Source: Erysipelotrichaceae bacterium
GTDB taxonomy: Bacteria; Bacillota_I; Bacilli_A; Erysipelotrichales; Erysipelotrichaceae
Assembly (NCBI GenBank): GCA_017404785.1
Contig: JAFRBQ010000008.1
Coordinates: forward strand, 40,212 to 104,211
DNA: 64,000 nt
Direction of reading: 5' to 3'
The translations under genes were made by a program, and so were the position numbers. Positions 51,086-59,431 of the stretch are shown in pieces. Position 1 is the stretch's first letter; the number at the start of each line of letters is the position of its first letter. The notes under the pieces were generated by a model. That model was not told the DNA's origin and ran no database searches. It saw nothing but the letters and a program-made list of their open reading frames with translations.

Positions 51086-51829
51086 ATGAAACTAGTATTA
51101 GTTAGACATGGCGAAAGCGAATGGAACAAGCTCAATCTTTTCACAGGTTGGACAGATGTCGATCTTTCTGAAAAAGGCCATGCGGAAGCAATCCAGGCAG
51201 GTAAATTATTAAAGGAAGAAGGCTATGATTTTGATATCTGCTTCACTTCCTATCTGAAAAGAGCCATCCATACTCTGAACCACATTCTTGATGAGATGGA
51301 TCGCAACTGGTTACCAGTGATCAAGACCTGGAAGCTCAATGAAAGACACTATGGTGCCTTACAGGGTCTTAATAAATCCGAAACAGCTGAAAAGTATGGT
51401 GAGGATCAGGTCAAGATCTGGCGTCGTTCATACGATGTAAAACCGCCAGCACTTGAGCCTACTGATGAAAGAGCACCAAAGAATCAGGCAACCTACAGAG
51501 ATGAAGATCCGGCTATCATGCCTCTTAATGAATCTCTTGAAACAACGGTCGAAAGAGTTGTACCTTACTACAATGAAGTCATCGTTCCAGCCATGAAAGC
51601 CGGCAAGCGCTGCATCATCGCTGCTCACGGCAACTCTTTAAGAGCTCTGGTAAAGTATCTTGACAACATGTCGGATGAAGAGATCATCAACCTGAACATC
51701 CCGACTGGTGTACCTCTAGTATACGAGTTTGATGAAAACCTGAAGGCAATCAATCACTACTATCTGGGCGACCAGGAAGCACTCAAGGCAGCTATGGAAG
51801 CTGTTGCCAATCAGGGCAAAAAGAAATAG
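51086..51829 (+). CDS. gpmA: 2,3-bisphosphoglycerate-dependent phosphoglycerate mutase
   Basis: A 247-residue glycolytic enzyme that interconverts 3- and 2-phosphoglycerate. The start is at ATG 51086, with AGGAGG 8 nt upstream; an earlier ATG at 51032 has none. It begins [12 protein letters not shown], with the phosphorylated catalytic His, then [27 protein letters not shown] (active-site Glu/Tyr region), [12 protein letters not shown] and [13 protein letters not shown] with the second His. Full family length and pattern. Confidence 0.97.
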   Translation: MKLVLVRHGESEWNKLNLFTGWTDVDLSEKGHAEAIQAGKLLKEEGYDFDICFTSYLKRAIHTLNHILDEMDRNWLPVIKTWKLNERHYGALQGLNKSETAEKYGEDQVKIWRRSYDVKPPALEPTDERAPKNQATYRDEDPAIMPLNESLETTVERVVPYYNEVIVPAMKAGKRCIIAAHGNSLRALVKYLDNMSDEEIINLNIPTGVPLVYEFDENLKAINHYYLGDQEALKAAMEAVANQGKKK

Positions 51830-51837
51830 TATAAAGG

Positions 51838-51862
51838 ATCCTGCAGATCGCAGGATTTTTTT
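51838..51862 (+). terminator. Terminator of gpmA
   Basis: ATCCTGC, loop AGATC, GCAGGAT and seven T. Confidence 0.9.
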
Positions 51863-51893
51863 ATGGACAGAAGAGAATATTCGTAATAGAATA

Positions 51894-51918
51894 TATAATT
51901 AGTTAGCGAACTAATTAT
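51894..51918 (+). promoter_or_regulatory. marR operator overlapping its promoter
   Basis: TATAAT (51894-51899) overlaps the left arm of a perfect 10-bp inverted repeat, ATAATTAGTT-AGCG-AACTAATTAT (51895-51918). Such a TTAGTT..AACTAA palindrome over the -10 is the expected arrangement for MarR autorepression. Confidence 0.75.
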
Positions 51919-51931
51919 ACGGAGTAGTACC

Positions 51932-52369
51932 ATGAGAAGCAATATAGGAAAGAAAATGCGTCAGCTCACTCATCAGATCAACAGGTATCTGGAAGAAAAT
52001 GATACCTCAAGAAGAGGACTCAATACAACGCAGCTGCAGATCCTCAATTATCTGATGAATAATGATGATGTCATTCAGAAGGATCTGGAGATCGAGACGC
52101 AGCTCAAGAAATCTTCAATAACCGGCAGTATCGATTCGCTTGTTGAAAAAGGTCTGGTAAAAAGACTGAAAGGCGGAAGTGACAAGCGCAAGAATTATGT
52201 CGTTCTGACAGAAGAAGCTCTGGAAGGAAGAAAACTTCTGGAAGACAAGCTGGCGACGCTTGATGAGAAGATCATTGAAGGTATTGAAAAGAAGGATCTG
52301 GAAACATTCATCGATGTCCTGGGCAAGATGATAGATAACCTTCACAGCGAAGACAAGAATATCTATTAA
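51932..52369 (+). CDS. MarR-family repressor
   Basis: A 145-residue winged-helix regulator. Central helices LNTTQLQILNYLM and KDLEIETQLKKSSITGSIDSLVEKGLVKRL (recognition helix) are followed by the wing RLKGGSDKRKNYVVLTEEA (conserved D-x-R). SD GGAG at 8 nt. It stands just before a heterodimeric ABC exporter and its own operator is a 24-bp palindrome, so it probably represses itself and, by a separate or read-through route, the exporter. The inducing ligand is unknown. Confidence 0.9.
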   Translation: MRSNIGKKMRQLTHQINRYLEENDTSRRGLNTTQLQILNYLMNNDDVIQKDLEIETQLKKSSITGSIDSLVEKGLVKRLKGGSDKRKNYVVLTEEALEGRKLLEDKLATLDEKIIEGIEKKDLETFIDVLGKMIDNLHSEDKNIY

Positions 52370-52399
52370 AAACAGAAACAGGAGACTGTTTCTGTTTTT
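52369..52399 (+). terminator. Terminator after marR
   Basis: AAAACAGAAACAG, loop GAGA, CTGTTTCTGTTTTT. Confidence 0.85.
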
Positions 52400-52418
52400 A
52401 TGAATATAAATGCATTAG

Positions 52419-52427
52419 TGCTATAAT
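52419..52427 (+). promoter_or_regulatory. Extended -10 promoter of the ABC exporter operon
   Basis: TGCTATAAT, perfect extended -10, 16 nt before the ATG at 52444; no SD precedes that ATG, and no -35 is clear. No MarR palindrome overlaps it. Confidence 0.6.
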
Positions 52428-52443
52428 CATACATGGACTCTAT

Positions 52444-54222
52444 ATGAAGAAAAGAAGCATATTCAAGGATTATTACGTCAAGTATATTGGATTATTCATA
52501 ATCGGTATCCTGGCTGACATTATGGTAGATGTTGTTCAGACCTTCGTGCCTGAATTTTTGGGCGAGATGGTCGAGATCGTCTCCACGTTCACCAACGTAA
52601 ATGTCGGGGATATCGGCCATATCATAAGAAAGATCCTGATAGTGGCCACGGTGCTGATGATCGGCCGCTGTCTTTTAAGATACGGCATCATGCAGGCAGC
52701 CAGCAGGATCGAAGCTGATATCAGGCATGATATGTTCAACAAGGCTGAGAGACTCTCTCAGCGCTACTATCATGAAAACAAGATCGGTACGATCATGTCA
52801 TGGTTCTCTTCCGACGTTGAAGCGGTAGAGGAATTCATCGGCTGGGGTACGATCATGATGGTCGATGCGATCTTCCTTTCGACTATCTCCGTCTACAAGA
52901 TGGTGAGACTGGATGTCGTCTTAAGCATCATTGCGATCATTCCGATGCTGGCGCTGATCATCTGGGGCAATAGAGTTGAAAAGGTCATGTCTAATAAGTG
53001 GGAAGAAAGACAGAAACAGTTTGACCGTCTCTACGACTTTACCCAGGAGACCTTTACCGGCATCAGAGTCATCAAGGCTTTCGTCAAGGAGATCCAGGAA
53101 CTAAAGGCTTTCTCCAAGGTCGCTAAAGACAATTCGGACGCCAACCTGGAATTTGCGCGTCTGTCCATAAAATTCGATGTCTATATTGAAATGATCATCG
53201 GCATCACGATATCTTTGCTTATGGGTCTTGGTTCCTATTTCGTCTACAGGAATGCCAATGGCATGCCGATAGTACTTCTGGGTCACAGCATCAATATCAC
53301 TGCCAGCAAGCTGATCGTCTTCATCGGTTATGTCGATACTTTGATCTGGCCAATGATCGCCATGGGTCAGATCCTGCAGATGCATTCAAGATTCAAGACA
53401 TCTTCAGAAAGGATCTATCACTTCCTGGATGAAGATGAAGAGATACACAACTCTGAAAACGCCGTCGTTTTGAATGACTGCAAGGGAAAGGTCACTTTCA
53501 ATCATTTCTCTTTTGCCTACCCTGATGGCAACACCCATTCGCTTAACGATGTATCCTTTGAGATACAGCCAGGGGAGATGATCGGTGTTGTCGGCAAGAT
53601 CGGTTCGGGCAAGACGACTCTGGTCAATTCTTTATTGCATCTTTACAATATCGAAAAAGGTACGATCTATATCGATGATATCGATCTGATGGATATCGAT
53701 ATTACAAGTTTAAGAGACAACATCGCGTATGTGCCGCAGGACAATTTCCTGTTCTCCGACAATATCCGCAACAATATATCCTTTGCTAACACGAATCTGG
53801 AAATGGATGCGATCAGACAGGCAGCCAAATTTGCGGATGTCGACGACAATATCCTGGGCTTCTCTGAAGGCTATGAGACTGTGACCGGTGAAAGAGGTGT
53901 CACCCTTTCAGGCGGTCAGAAACAACGTATCTCGATCGCCAGAGCCTACATCAAGGATGCCCCGATCATGATCATGGATGACTCGGTTTCCGCTGTCGAT
54001 ATGAAGACGGAAGAGACGATCTTAAACAACATCGCTGAAAAGCGCAAAGGTAAAACAACGATCATCATCGCTTCACGTGTTTCCACGGTTTCGCACTTAG
54101 ATAAGATACTGGTTTTGAAAGAGGGAACAGTTGAAGCTTTTGATACACCGGAAAATCTTCTGAACAGTTCACCGACTTACCAGAAGATGGTCTATCTGCA
54201 GAAACTGGAGAGTGAACTCTGA
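52444..54222 (+). CDS. ABC exporter half-transporter 1 (degenerate Walker B)
   Basis: A 592-residue permease-ATPase fusion: six membrane helices (~1-310) and a nucleotide-binding domain (~340-592). Walker A is GKIGSGKT (~384), signature LSGGQ (VTLSGGQKQR), Walker B IMIMDDSVSAVD. The catalytic Glu after Walker B is replaced by Asp, as in the asymmetric half of heterodimers such as TM287/288. It precedes its partner with overlapping ends. Known role of the family: lipid, peptide or drug export. The substrate is unknown. Confidence 0.9.
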   Translation: MKKRSIFKDYYVKYIGLFIIGILADIMVDVVQTFVPEFLGEMVEIVSTFTNVNVGDIGHIIRKILIVATVLMIGRCLLRYGIMQAASRIEADIRHDMFNKAERLSQRYYHENKIGTIMSWFSSDVEAVEEFIGWGTIMMVDAIFLSTISVYKMVRLDVVLSIIAIIPMLALIIWGNRVEKVMSNKWEERQKQFDRLYDFTQETFTGIRVIKAFVKEIQELKAFSKVAKDNSDANLEFARLSIKFDVYIEMIIGITISLLMGLGSYFVYRNANGMPIVLLGHSINITASKLIVFIGYVDTLIWPMIAMGQILQMHSRFKTSSERIYHFLDEDEEIHNSENAVVLNDCKGKVTFNHFSFAYPDGNTHSLNDVSFEIQPGEMIGVVGKIGSGKTTLVNSLLHLYNIEKGTIYIDDIDLMDIDITSLRDNIAYVPQDNFLFSDNIRNNISFANTNLEMDAIRQAAKFADVDDNILGFSEGYETVTGERGVTLSGGQKQRISIARAYIKDAPIMIMDDSVSAVDMKTEETILNNIAEKRKGKTTIIIASRVSTVSHLDKILVLKEGTVEAFDTPENLLNSSPTYQKMVYLQKLESEL

Positions 54223-54223
54223 T

Positions 54224-55984
54224 ATGAATGAAGAACTCGAAAAACTAAAAGGCGACCATAAGCTGCCCTTAAGTGTCATCATCAGAAGAACACTTAAGTA
54301 TATCTCCAAGGAAAAGGGATGGTTTATCCTGTCTTTATTCATGCTGGCGATAAATGTACTGCTCGATTCAATATCACCATTATTCACAAGCAGGATCACT
54401 GACTTACTGGTCGAAGACAACATCAATATCAAACTGATCATGAACCTTGTACTGCTGTCATTTGCGATCATGTGTCTCAACCAGTTCTTCCTCTACTTTG
54501 AATCGATCATCTTACAAAGAAGTGGTCAGCGCATCATATACAGACTGCGCAACGAGATCTTTGAACATATCGAAAATATGTCACTGAATCAGTTTACGGA
54601 AATGCCGGTCGGCTCTCTGGTCACCAGAGTTACATCATATACGGCTTCAATGTCCGATCTGTTTACCGGCGTATTCGTCAGGATCCTGAGAGATCTGACC
54701 ACATTGGTCGGTGTTTATGCGATCATGTTCTATATATCGCCATCGCTTTCAACATCCTTGCTCGGAGTTGTAAGTATCGTCTTTGTGATCTCCTATTTCT
54801 TCTCCAAGACCATCAAGGAATTCTTCCGTAAGGAAAGAGCAGCGATCTCCGATATGAATACCTTCCTGTCGGAAAACCTCTCCGGTATGAAGCTCACCCA
54901 GATCTTCAATCAGGAGAAGACCAAGGATGAACAGTTTGCAGTCAAGAATAATGAAGTCATGCATCAGCGTTTCAATGTCATCAAGGCCTTTGGTGTCTAT
55001 CGTCCACTGATCTCCTTCATCTACAATGCCTCGATCGCTTTATGTTTCTATCTGGGCGTCAAATATCAATTGTCAGCTGGTGAGATCGTCGCTTTCTATC
55101 TGTACATGTCCAAGTTCTTCAATCCAATCCAGAACCTGGCTGATCAGCTCAATGCCTTGCAGAAGGCTTTGACGGCATCGGAAAGGATTTTCAATCTACT
55201 GGATGTCAAACCTGATGTTCTGGATAAGGAAGATGCATTGGAGATCGACCACTTTGAAGGCAAGATCGAATTCAAGAATGTCTGGTTTGCCTATAAGGAT
55301 GAACATTGGATCCTGAAGGATGTCTCCTTTGTGATCCAACCTAAGCAGACCTGTGCCTTTGTCGGTGCGACTGGTGCCGGCAAGACGACGATCCTTTCTC
55401 TGATTGTCAGAAACTATGAGATCCAGAAAGGCGAGATCCTGATCGATGATATCAACATCAACGACATCAAGATCTCTTCCTTGAGAAAAGCGATCGGTCA
55501 GATGCTGCAGGATGTCTTCCTGTTCTCCGGAACGATCAAAGACAATATCACCCTGCACGATGATTCATTCACGGAAGATGAGATCAATGAAGCCTGCCGT
55601 TATGTCAATGCGGACAGCTTCATCAGCAAGCTTCCTAAAGGCATCGATGAAGAGATCATTGAAAAGGGTGAAAACCTCTCACAAGGTCAAAGACAGCTAT
55701 TGTCATTTGCCCGAACAGTTATCCATAAACCGCAGATCCTGATCCTGGATGAAGCGACAGCCAATATCGATACTGAAACGGAAGTTCTGATTCAGCAGTC
55801 GCTGGAAAAGATGAAGAGTATCGGAACGATGCTGGTGGTAGCACATAGATTGTCTACTATTCAGCACGCCGATCAGATAATCGTCCTGCAGAACGGGCAG
55901 ATCGTTGAAAGAGGAAATCATCAGCAGCTGCTTAAAAACAGAGGCTACTACTACAAACTCTATCAGTTACAGTTTGAAAACTAA
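54224..55984 (+). CDS. ABC exporter half-transporter 2 (canonical Walker B)
   Basis: A 586-residue protein with the same layout. Start ATG 54224 is 1 nt after the stop of the first half; a GTG at 54212 is too close to its SD. Walker A is GATGAGKT (~382), the Q-loop is QMLQDVFLFSG, and the signature is LSQGQRQ (the third position Gly is replaced by Gln). Walker B ILILDEATANID keeps the catalytic Glu, and the H-loop is VVAHRLST. The non-canonical signature of this half and the Asp Walker B of the other half belong to the same composite site, so one ATP site is degenerate and one is active. Confidence 0.92.
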   Translation: MNEELEKLKGDHKLPLSVIIRRTLKYISKEKGWFILSLFMLAINVLLDSISPLFTSRITDLLVEDNINIKLIMNLVLLSFAIMCLNQFFLYFESIILQRSGQRIIYRLRNEIFEHIENMSLNQFTEMPVGSLVTRVTSYTASMSDLFTGVFVRILRDLTTLVGVYAIMFYISPSLSTSLLGVVSIVFVISYFFSKTIKEFFRKERAAISDMNTFLSENLSGMKLTQIFNQEKTKDEQFAVKNNEVMHQRFNVIKAFGVYRPLISFIYNASIALCFYLGVKYQLSAGEIVAFYLYMSKFFNPIQNLADQLNALQKALTASERIFNLLDVKPDVLDKEDALEIDHFEGKIEFKNVWFAYKDEHWILKDVSFVIQPKQTCAFVGATGAGKTTILSLIVRNYEIQKGEILIDDININDIKISSLRKAIGQMLQDVFLFSGTIKDNITLHDDSFTEDEINEACRYVNADSFISKLPKGIDEEIIEKGENLSQGQRQLLSFARTVIHKPQILILDEATANIDTETEVLIQQSLEKMKSIGTMLVVAHRLSTIQHADQIIVLQNGQIVERGNHQQLLKNRGYYYKLYQLQFEN

Positions 55985-56005
55985 GACACTTCGGTGTCTT
56001 TTTTT
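55983..56005 (+). terminator. Terminator of the ABC exporter operon
   Basis: AAGACAC, tetraloop TTCG, GTGTCTT and a long T run. The UUCG loop is very stable. Confidence 0.9.
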
Positions 56006-56049
56006 CTTTTTTTTGTATTCTTTTAAGCTAGAAATAAATTCAAGATATA

Positions 56050-56058
56050 TGATATAAT
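56050..56058 (+). promoter_or_regulatory. Extended -10 promoter of the RhuM-Fic gene
   Basis: TGATATAAT, 41 nt before the chosen ATG at 56100, no clear -35. Confidence 0.5.
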
Positions 56059-56099
56059 ATACTTGAAAATAATTAAAGATAAAATAAGGAATGCAAAAG

Positions 56100-57035
56100 A
56101 TGAAAAATGAAATTGTTTTATTTACTGATGGGGATCTTAACATTAAAGTTCAGGTTAATCCCGAACAGGAAACGGTTTGGCTGGACAGAAATCAGATCGC
56201 TGAACTTTTTGATCGTGACGTAAAGACGATCGGCAAGCATATTAAAAACGCTTTGAAGGAGGAACTCGATAGTTCAACTGTCGCAAAATTTGCGACAGTT
56301 CAAAAAGAAGGAAATCGTGAGATATTGAGAAATATTGAGCACTATAATCTTGACATGATTATTTCGGTCGGTTACAGAGTCAAATCTGACCGCGGTGTTG
56401 CTTTTAGAAAATGGGCTAATTCTGTCTTGAAAGATTATTTGCTTAAAGGATATGCAGTCAACAAAAAACGACTTGAAGCTTTGAATAAAACCGTTGAGAT
56501 TCAAAGCCGGATGATATCTTCACTGATAGATACACCTCAAGATGAAGTATATGAAGTTGTCAGGAAGTATACTGATGCGTTGGCTCTTCTTGATGAATAT
56601 GATCATCAGTGTCTTAAAAGACCAGAAGGAAACAAGACTCTATATCGTTTAAGTTATGAAGAATGTCGAAACCTTATCGATTCTATGGCCTTTGATTCTG
56701 ACGTATTCGGTGTTGAAAAAGAAAAAGGAAAACTTGAAGGCATACTGGCGGCTGTATATCAGAACGTCTTTGATACAGAAGTTTATCCATCCATTGAGGA
56801 AAAAGCTTCAAATCTGCTGTATTTCCTGATAAAGGATCATCCTTTTGCGGATGGTTGTAAGAGAATCGGTGCCACGATTTTCCTGGAGTTTCTAAATAAG
56901 AATAATTCTCTTTTCAAGCAAGGAAGACAGATCATATCCAACAGTGCTTTAGTTGCCATAACCCTGATGGTTGCGGAATCAAGGCCGGAAGAAAAAGAAA
57001 TCATGGTCACATTAATTATGAATTTTCTTAAATAG
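56100..57035 (+). CDS. RhuM-family protein fused to a Fic/Doc domain
   Basis: A 311-residue protein. ATG 56100 has AAGGA about 9 nt upstream and is preferred over ATG 56091 (SD too close). The N-terminal half (~1-125) matches RhuM: VWLDRNQIAELFDRDV, STVAKFATVQKEGNRE, YNLDMIISVGYRVKS. The C-terminal half (~180-305) has the Fic/Doc fold: FDSDVFGVEKEKGKLEGIL and the core HPFADGCKRIGA (His 247). In the usual HPFxDGNxR motif the Asn is Cys here (residue 253), so AMPylation or phosphorylation activity is uncertain. The family often sits near restriction or toxin systems. No antitoxin gene is adjacent. Confidence 0.82.
   Translation: MKNEIVLFTDGDLNIKVQVNPEQETVWLDRNQIAELFDRDVKTIGKHIKNALKEELDSSTVAKFATVQKEGNREILRNIEHYNLDMIISVGYRVKSDRGVAFRKWANSVLKDYLLKGYAVNKKRLEALNKTVEIQSRMISSLIDTPQDEVYEVVRKYTDALALLDEYDHQCLKRPEGNKTLYRLSYEECRNLIDSMAFDSDVFGVEKEKGKLEGILAAVYQNVFDTEVYPSIEEKASNLLYFLIKDHPFADGCKRIGATIFLEFLNKNNSLFKQGRQIISNSALVAITLMVAESRPEEKEIMVTLIMNFLK
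56276..56300. repeat. Perfect 12-bp-arm palindrome inside the RhuM-Fic gene
   Basis: AACTGTCGCAAA-A-TTTGCGACAGTT. It codes for the conserved TVAKFATVQ segment of RhuM, so codon choice at a conserved site creates it. A binding site or chance cannot be separated by eye. Confidence 0.6.
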
Positions 57036-57046
57036 GATTGAGTATT

Positions 57047-57076
57047 ATTAAGGTCGGACATGTGTCCGACCTTAAT
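57047..57076. terminator. Palindromic hairpin between convergent genes
   Basis: A 14-bp perfect inverted repeat (ATTAAGGTCGGACA-TG-TGTCCGACCTTAAT), about 11 nt beyond both convergent stop codons, without a clear T run. A shared bidirectional terminator is the likely role. Confidence 0.55.
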
Positions 57077-57087
57077 AGTAATTGGCA

Positions 57088-57570
57088 TTAGATTAATTCA
57101 ATTGTTTTGATTTTCTGTTCAACAAGTGGTTTATCTCTGAAATCGGTATCTGTATTGGCGATCTCATCGACTACTTCAATGCCGTCGGTTATCTTGCCGA
57201 AAGCGGCGTATTGTCCATCAAGGTGTGGGGCATCCTGATGCATGATGAAGAACTGTGAAGAAGCGGAGTTGGGATCCATGGCTCTGGCCATTGAAAGGAC
57301 ACCTCTGGTGTGTTTGAGTTCATTGACGAAACCGTTTGACAGGAATTCGCCTTTGATCTTTTCTTTTGCGCCACCCATACCTGTACCGGTAGGATCGCCA
57401 CCCTGGATCATAAAACCCTTAATGACACGGTGGAAGATGATCCCGTCATAGAATTTTTCCTTGATCAGGTTGACAAAGTTTTCAACAGTGATCGGAGCGA
57501 CATCGGGATAGAGTTCAGCTTCCATCTGTCTGCCGTTTTCCATAACTATTCTGATTCTGATATTTTCCAT
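57088..57570 (-). CDS. Cyclophilin-type peptidyl-prolyl cis-trans isomerase
   Basis: A 160-residue enzyme with family motifs VNLIKEKFYDGIIFHRVI (catalytic Arg), GFMIQGGDPTGTGMGG, RGVLSMARA and SASSQFFI, and a short HLDGQYAAFGKI. It catalyses cis-trans isomerisation of proline bonds during folding. No signal peptide, so cytoplasmic. A GAGG is about 12 nt upstream of the ATG. It is convergent with the RhuM-Fic gene and divergent from gdhA. Confidence 0.95.
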   Translation of the reverse strand: MENIRIRIVMENGRQMEAELYPDVAPITVENFVNLIKEKFYDGIIFHRVIKGFMIQGGDPTGTGMGGAKEKIKGEFLSNGFVNELKHTRGVLSMARAMDPNSASSQFFIMHQDAPHLDGQYAAFGKITDGIEVVDEIANTDTDFRDKPLVEQKIKTIELI

Positions 57571-57611
57571 ATTGTATATTTCCTCGCTTTTTTCATTCTA
57601 ACATTTTAGGG

Positions 57612-57617
57612 TATAAT
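57612..57617 (+). promoter_or_regulatory. -10 box of gdhA
   Basis: TATAAT, followed 30 nt later by AAGGAGG and the gdhA ATG. The -35 is weak. Confidence 0.55.
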
Positions 57618-57647
57618 ATTCTCATAAATTTTCAAGGAGGCGATCCT

Positions 57648-58997
57648 ATGAACAGATATGTTGAAGAAGTGATTGCTTATGTAAAAGATAAATATGCCGA
57701 TCAGAAAGAATTTGTCCAGACGGTTGAAGAAGTCTTCACTTCGATAGCACCTGTCATTGACAGACATCCTGAATATGAGAAGGCAGATCTTCTCAAAAGA
57801 ATGGTCGAACCGGAAAGATTCTTCAGATTCAGAGTCGTATGGAGCGATGATGAAGGAAAGATCAATACCAATGTCGGATGGCGCTGTCAGTTCAATGGCG
57901 CGATCGGACCATACAAGGGCGGTCTGCGTTTCAAGAAAAACGTCAACGAGAGTATCATCAAGTTCCTGGGTTTTGAACAGACTTTCAAGAATTCACTGAC
58001 CGGTTTACCGATCGGGGGAGCCAAGGGTGGAAGTGATTTTGATCCGGCGGGAAAATCGGATGGAGAGATCATGAGATTCTGTCAGTCATTTATGAGCGCT
58101 TTATACAGATACATCGGACCGGATATTGATGTGCCGGCCGGAGATATCGGTGTTGGTGGCAGAGAGATAGGCTATCTCTATGGTCAGTATCGCCACTTGA
58201 AGGGCACCTTTGAAAATGGGGTTCTGACCGGCAAGGGTCTAAGCTATGGCGGTTCTTTGATCAGACCGGAAGCAACCGGCTATGGAGCCATCTATTATCT
58301 TGAAGAAGTGCTCAAGGCCAACAACGATACTCTTGAAGGCAAGAAGATCGCTGTTTCCGGTTATGGCAATGTCTCATGGGGCATCATGAAGAAAGCTGCC
58401 CAGCTTGGTGCCAAGGTCACCTATATGTCTGGTTCCCAAGGTTACATCCATGATGAAGAAGGGATCTGTTCCGATGAGAAACTTAATTTCATTCTGGCAC
58501 TACGTGAATCCAACTCCAAGAATATAAAATCCTATGCGGAGAAATTCGGCTGCGAATTTGTAGAAAATGCCAAGTTCTGGGGCGTTGATGATGTGGACAT
58601 CTATATGCCGGCGGCAACCCAGAATGAAGTCGATCTTGAAGATGCCAGAAAGATCGTAAAGGCTGGAATCAAATATTATCTTGAAGTATCGAATATGCCT
58701 ACTACGGCAGAAGCGATAGATTATCTTAGAAACAACGGTGTCATTGTGGCACCATCCAAGGCTGTCAATGCCGGAGGAGTAGGCGTATCGGCTCTGGAGA
58801 TGGCTCAGAATTCGCAAAGACTGATCTGGACAGCTGCAGAAGTCGATGAAAGACTTAAAGTCATGATGCAGGACATATACAGGAAATCTGTTGATGCCGC
58901 TGCAAGATACGGACTTGGTTATGATCTGATCGCCGGAGCCAATATCGCGGGATTTGAAAAAGTAGCTCAGGCTATGATGGAACAGGGTATATTCTGA
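57648..58997 (+). CDS. gdhA: Glutamate dehydrogenase, hexameric small type
   Basis: A 449-residue enzyme converting 2-oxoglutarate plus ammonia to glutamate. The family pattern is complete: YKGGLRF, the catalytic-lysine segment LPIGGAKGGSDFDP, VPAGDIGVGGREIGYLYGQY, the NAD(P)-binding GYGNVSWGIMKKA and NAGGVGVSALEMAQN. The length (~450) fits family I hexamers. The cofactor is likely NADPH, by similarity only. Strong SD. It overlaps the next gene by one base (TGATG). Confidence 0.97.
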   Translation: MNRYVEEVIAYVKDKYADQKEFVQTVEEVFTSIAPVIDRHPEYEKADLLKRMVEPERFFRFRVVWSDDEGKINTNVGWRCQFNGAIGPYKGGLRFKKNVNESIIKFLGFEQTFKNSLTGLPIGGAKGGSDFDPAGKSDGEIMRFCQSFMSALYRYIGPDIDVPAGDIGVGGREIGYLYGQYRHLKGTFENGVLTGKGLSYGGSLIRPEATGYGAIYYLEEVLKANNDTLEGKKIAVSGYGNVSWGIMKKAAQLGAKVTYMSGSQGYIHDEEGICSDEKLNFILALRESNSKNIKSYAEKFGCEFVENAKFWGVDDVDIYMPAATQNEVDLEDARKIVKAGIKYYLEVSNMPTTAEAIDYLRNNGVIVAPSKAVNAGGVGVSALEMAQNSQRLIWTAAEVDERLKVMMQDIYRKSVDAAARYGLGYDLIAGANIAGFEKVAQAMMEQGIF

Positions 58998-59416
58998 TGA
59001 ACTTTGAAGATTGTGTAAGAAAGTATTATATAGATGAAAACTACAACTGCTGCGAATGTCTGATCCATGCAGCCGATGAATACTATGGTCTGAATATCGA
59101 TCCGGAAGATATGAAGATGTATGGCGGTTTCGGTTCTGGAATGTATTCGGGGATCGTCTGTGGAACGCTGATTGCCAATACCGCAATACTCTCCAAGATG
59201 GTCATTGAAAACAAAGCCAGAGAAGAGACCCAGAAGATCCTTCCAGTCATCAATGGGATGGTAAAGGATTTTGAAGAAAAACTTAAAGGAAATTCCTGCA
59301 GGGAATTAAGACCAATGTATTATACAAAGGAAGAATCCTGTCTCAAGACTGTTCTGCTGGCAGCAGAAGTATTGGAAAAAGCGGTTGAAAAACTTAAAGA
59401 AAAAGGCGAGAACTGA
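58997..59416 (+). CDS. C_GCAxxG_C_C-family (putative redox) protein
   Basis: A 139-residue protein with the cysteine pattern of this family: NCCECLIHA at 17-25, YGGFGSGMYSGIVCGTLIANTAI (the GCAxxG-like core), then NSCREL and ESCLKT. Family members are thought to bind a metal or iron-sulfur cluster, or to act in redox chemistry; the function is unproven. Translationally coupled to gdhA, which suggests a link with nitrogen or redox balance. Confidence 0.82.
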   Translation: MNFEDCVRKYYIDENYNCCECLIHAADEYYGLNIDPEDMKMYGGFGSGMYSGIVCGTLIANTAILSKMVIENKAREETQKILPVINGMVKDFEEKLKGNSCRELRPMYYTKEESCLKTVLLAAEVLEKAVEKLKEKGEN

Positions 59417-59427
59417 ATCTCGCCTTT
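59402..59427. terminator. Bidirectional terminator between convergent genes
   Basis: AAAGGCGAGA, loop ACTGAA, TCTCGCCTTT. It overlaps the end of the C_GCAxxG_C_C gene and serves the transketolase genes from the other side. Confidence 0.8.
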
Positions 59428-59431
59428 CATA

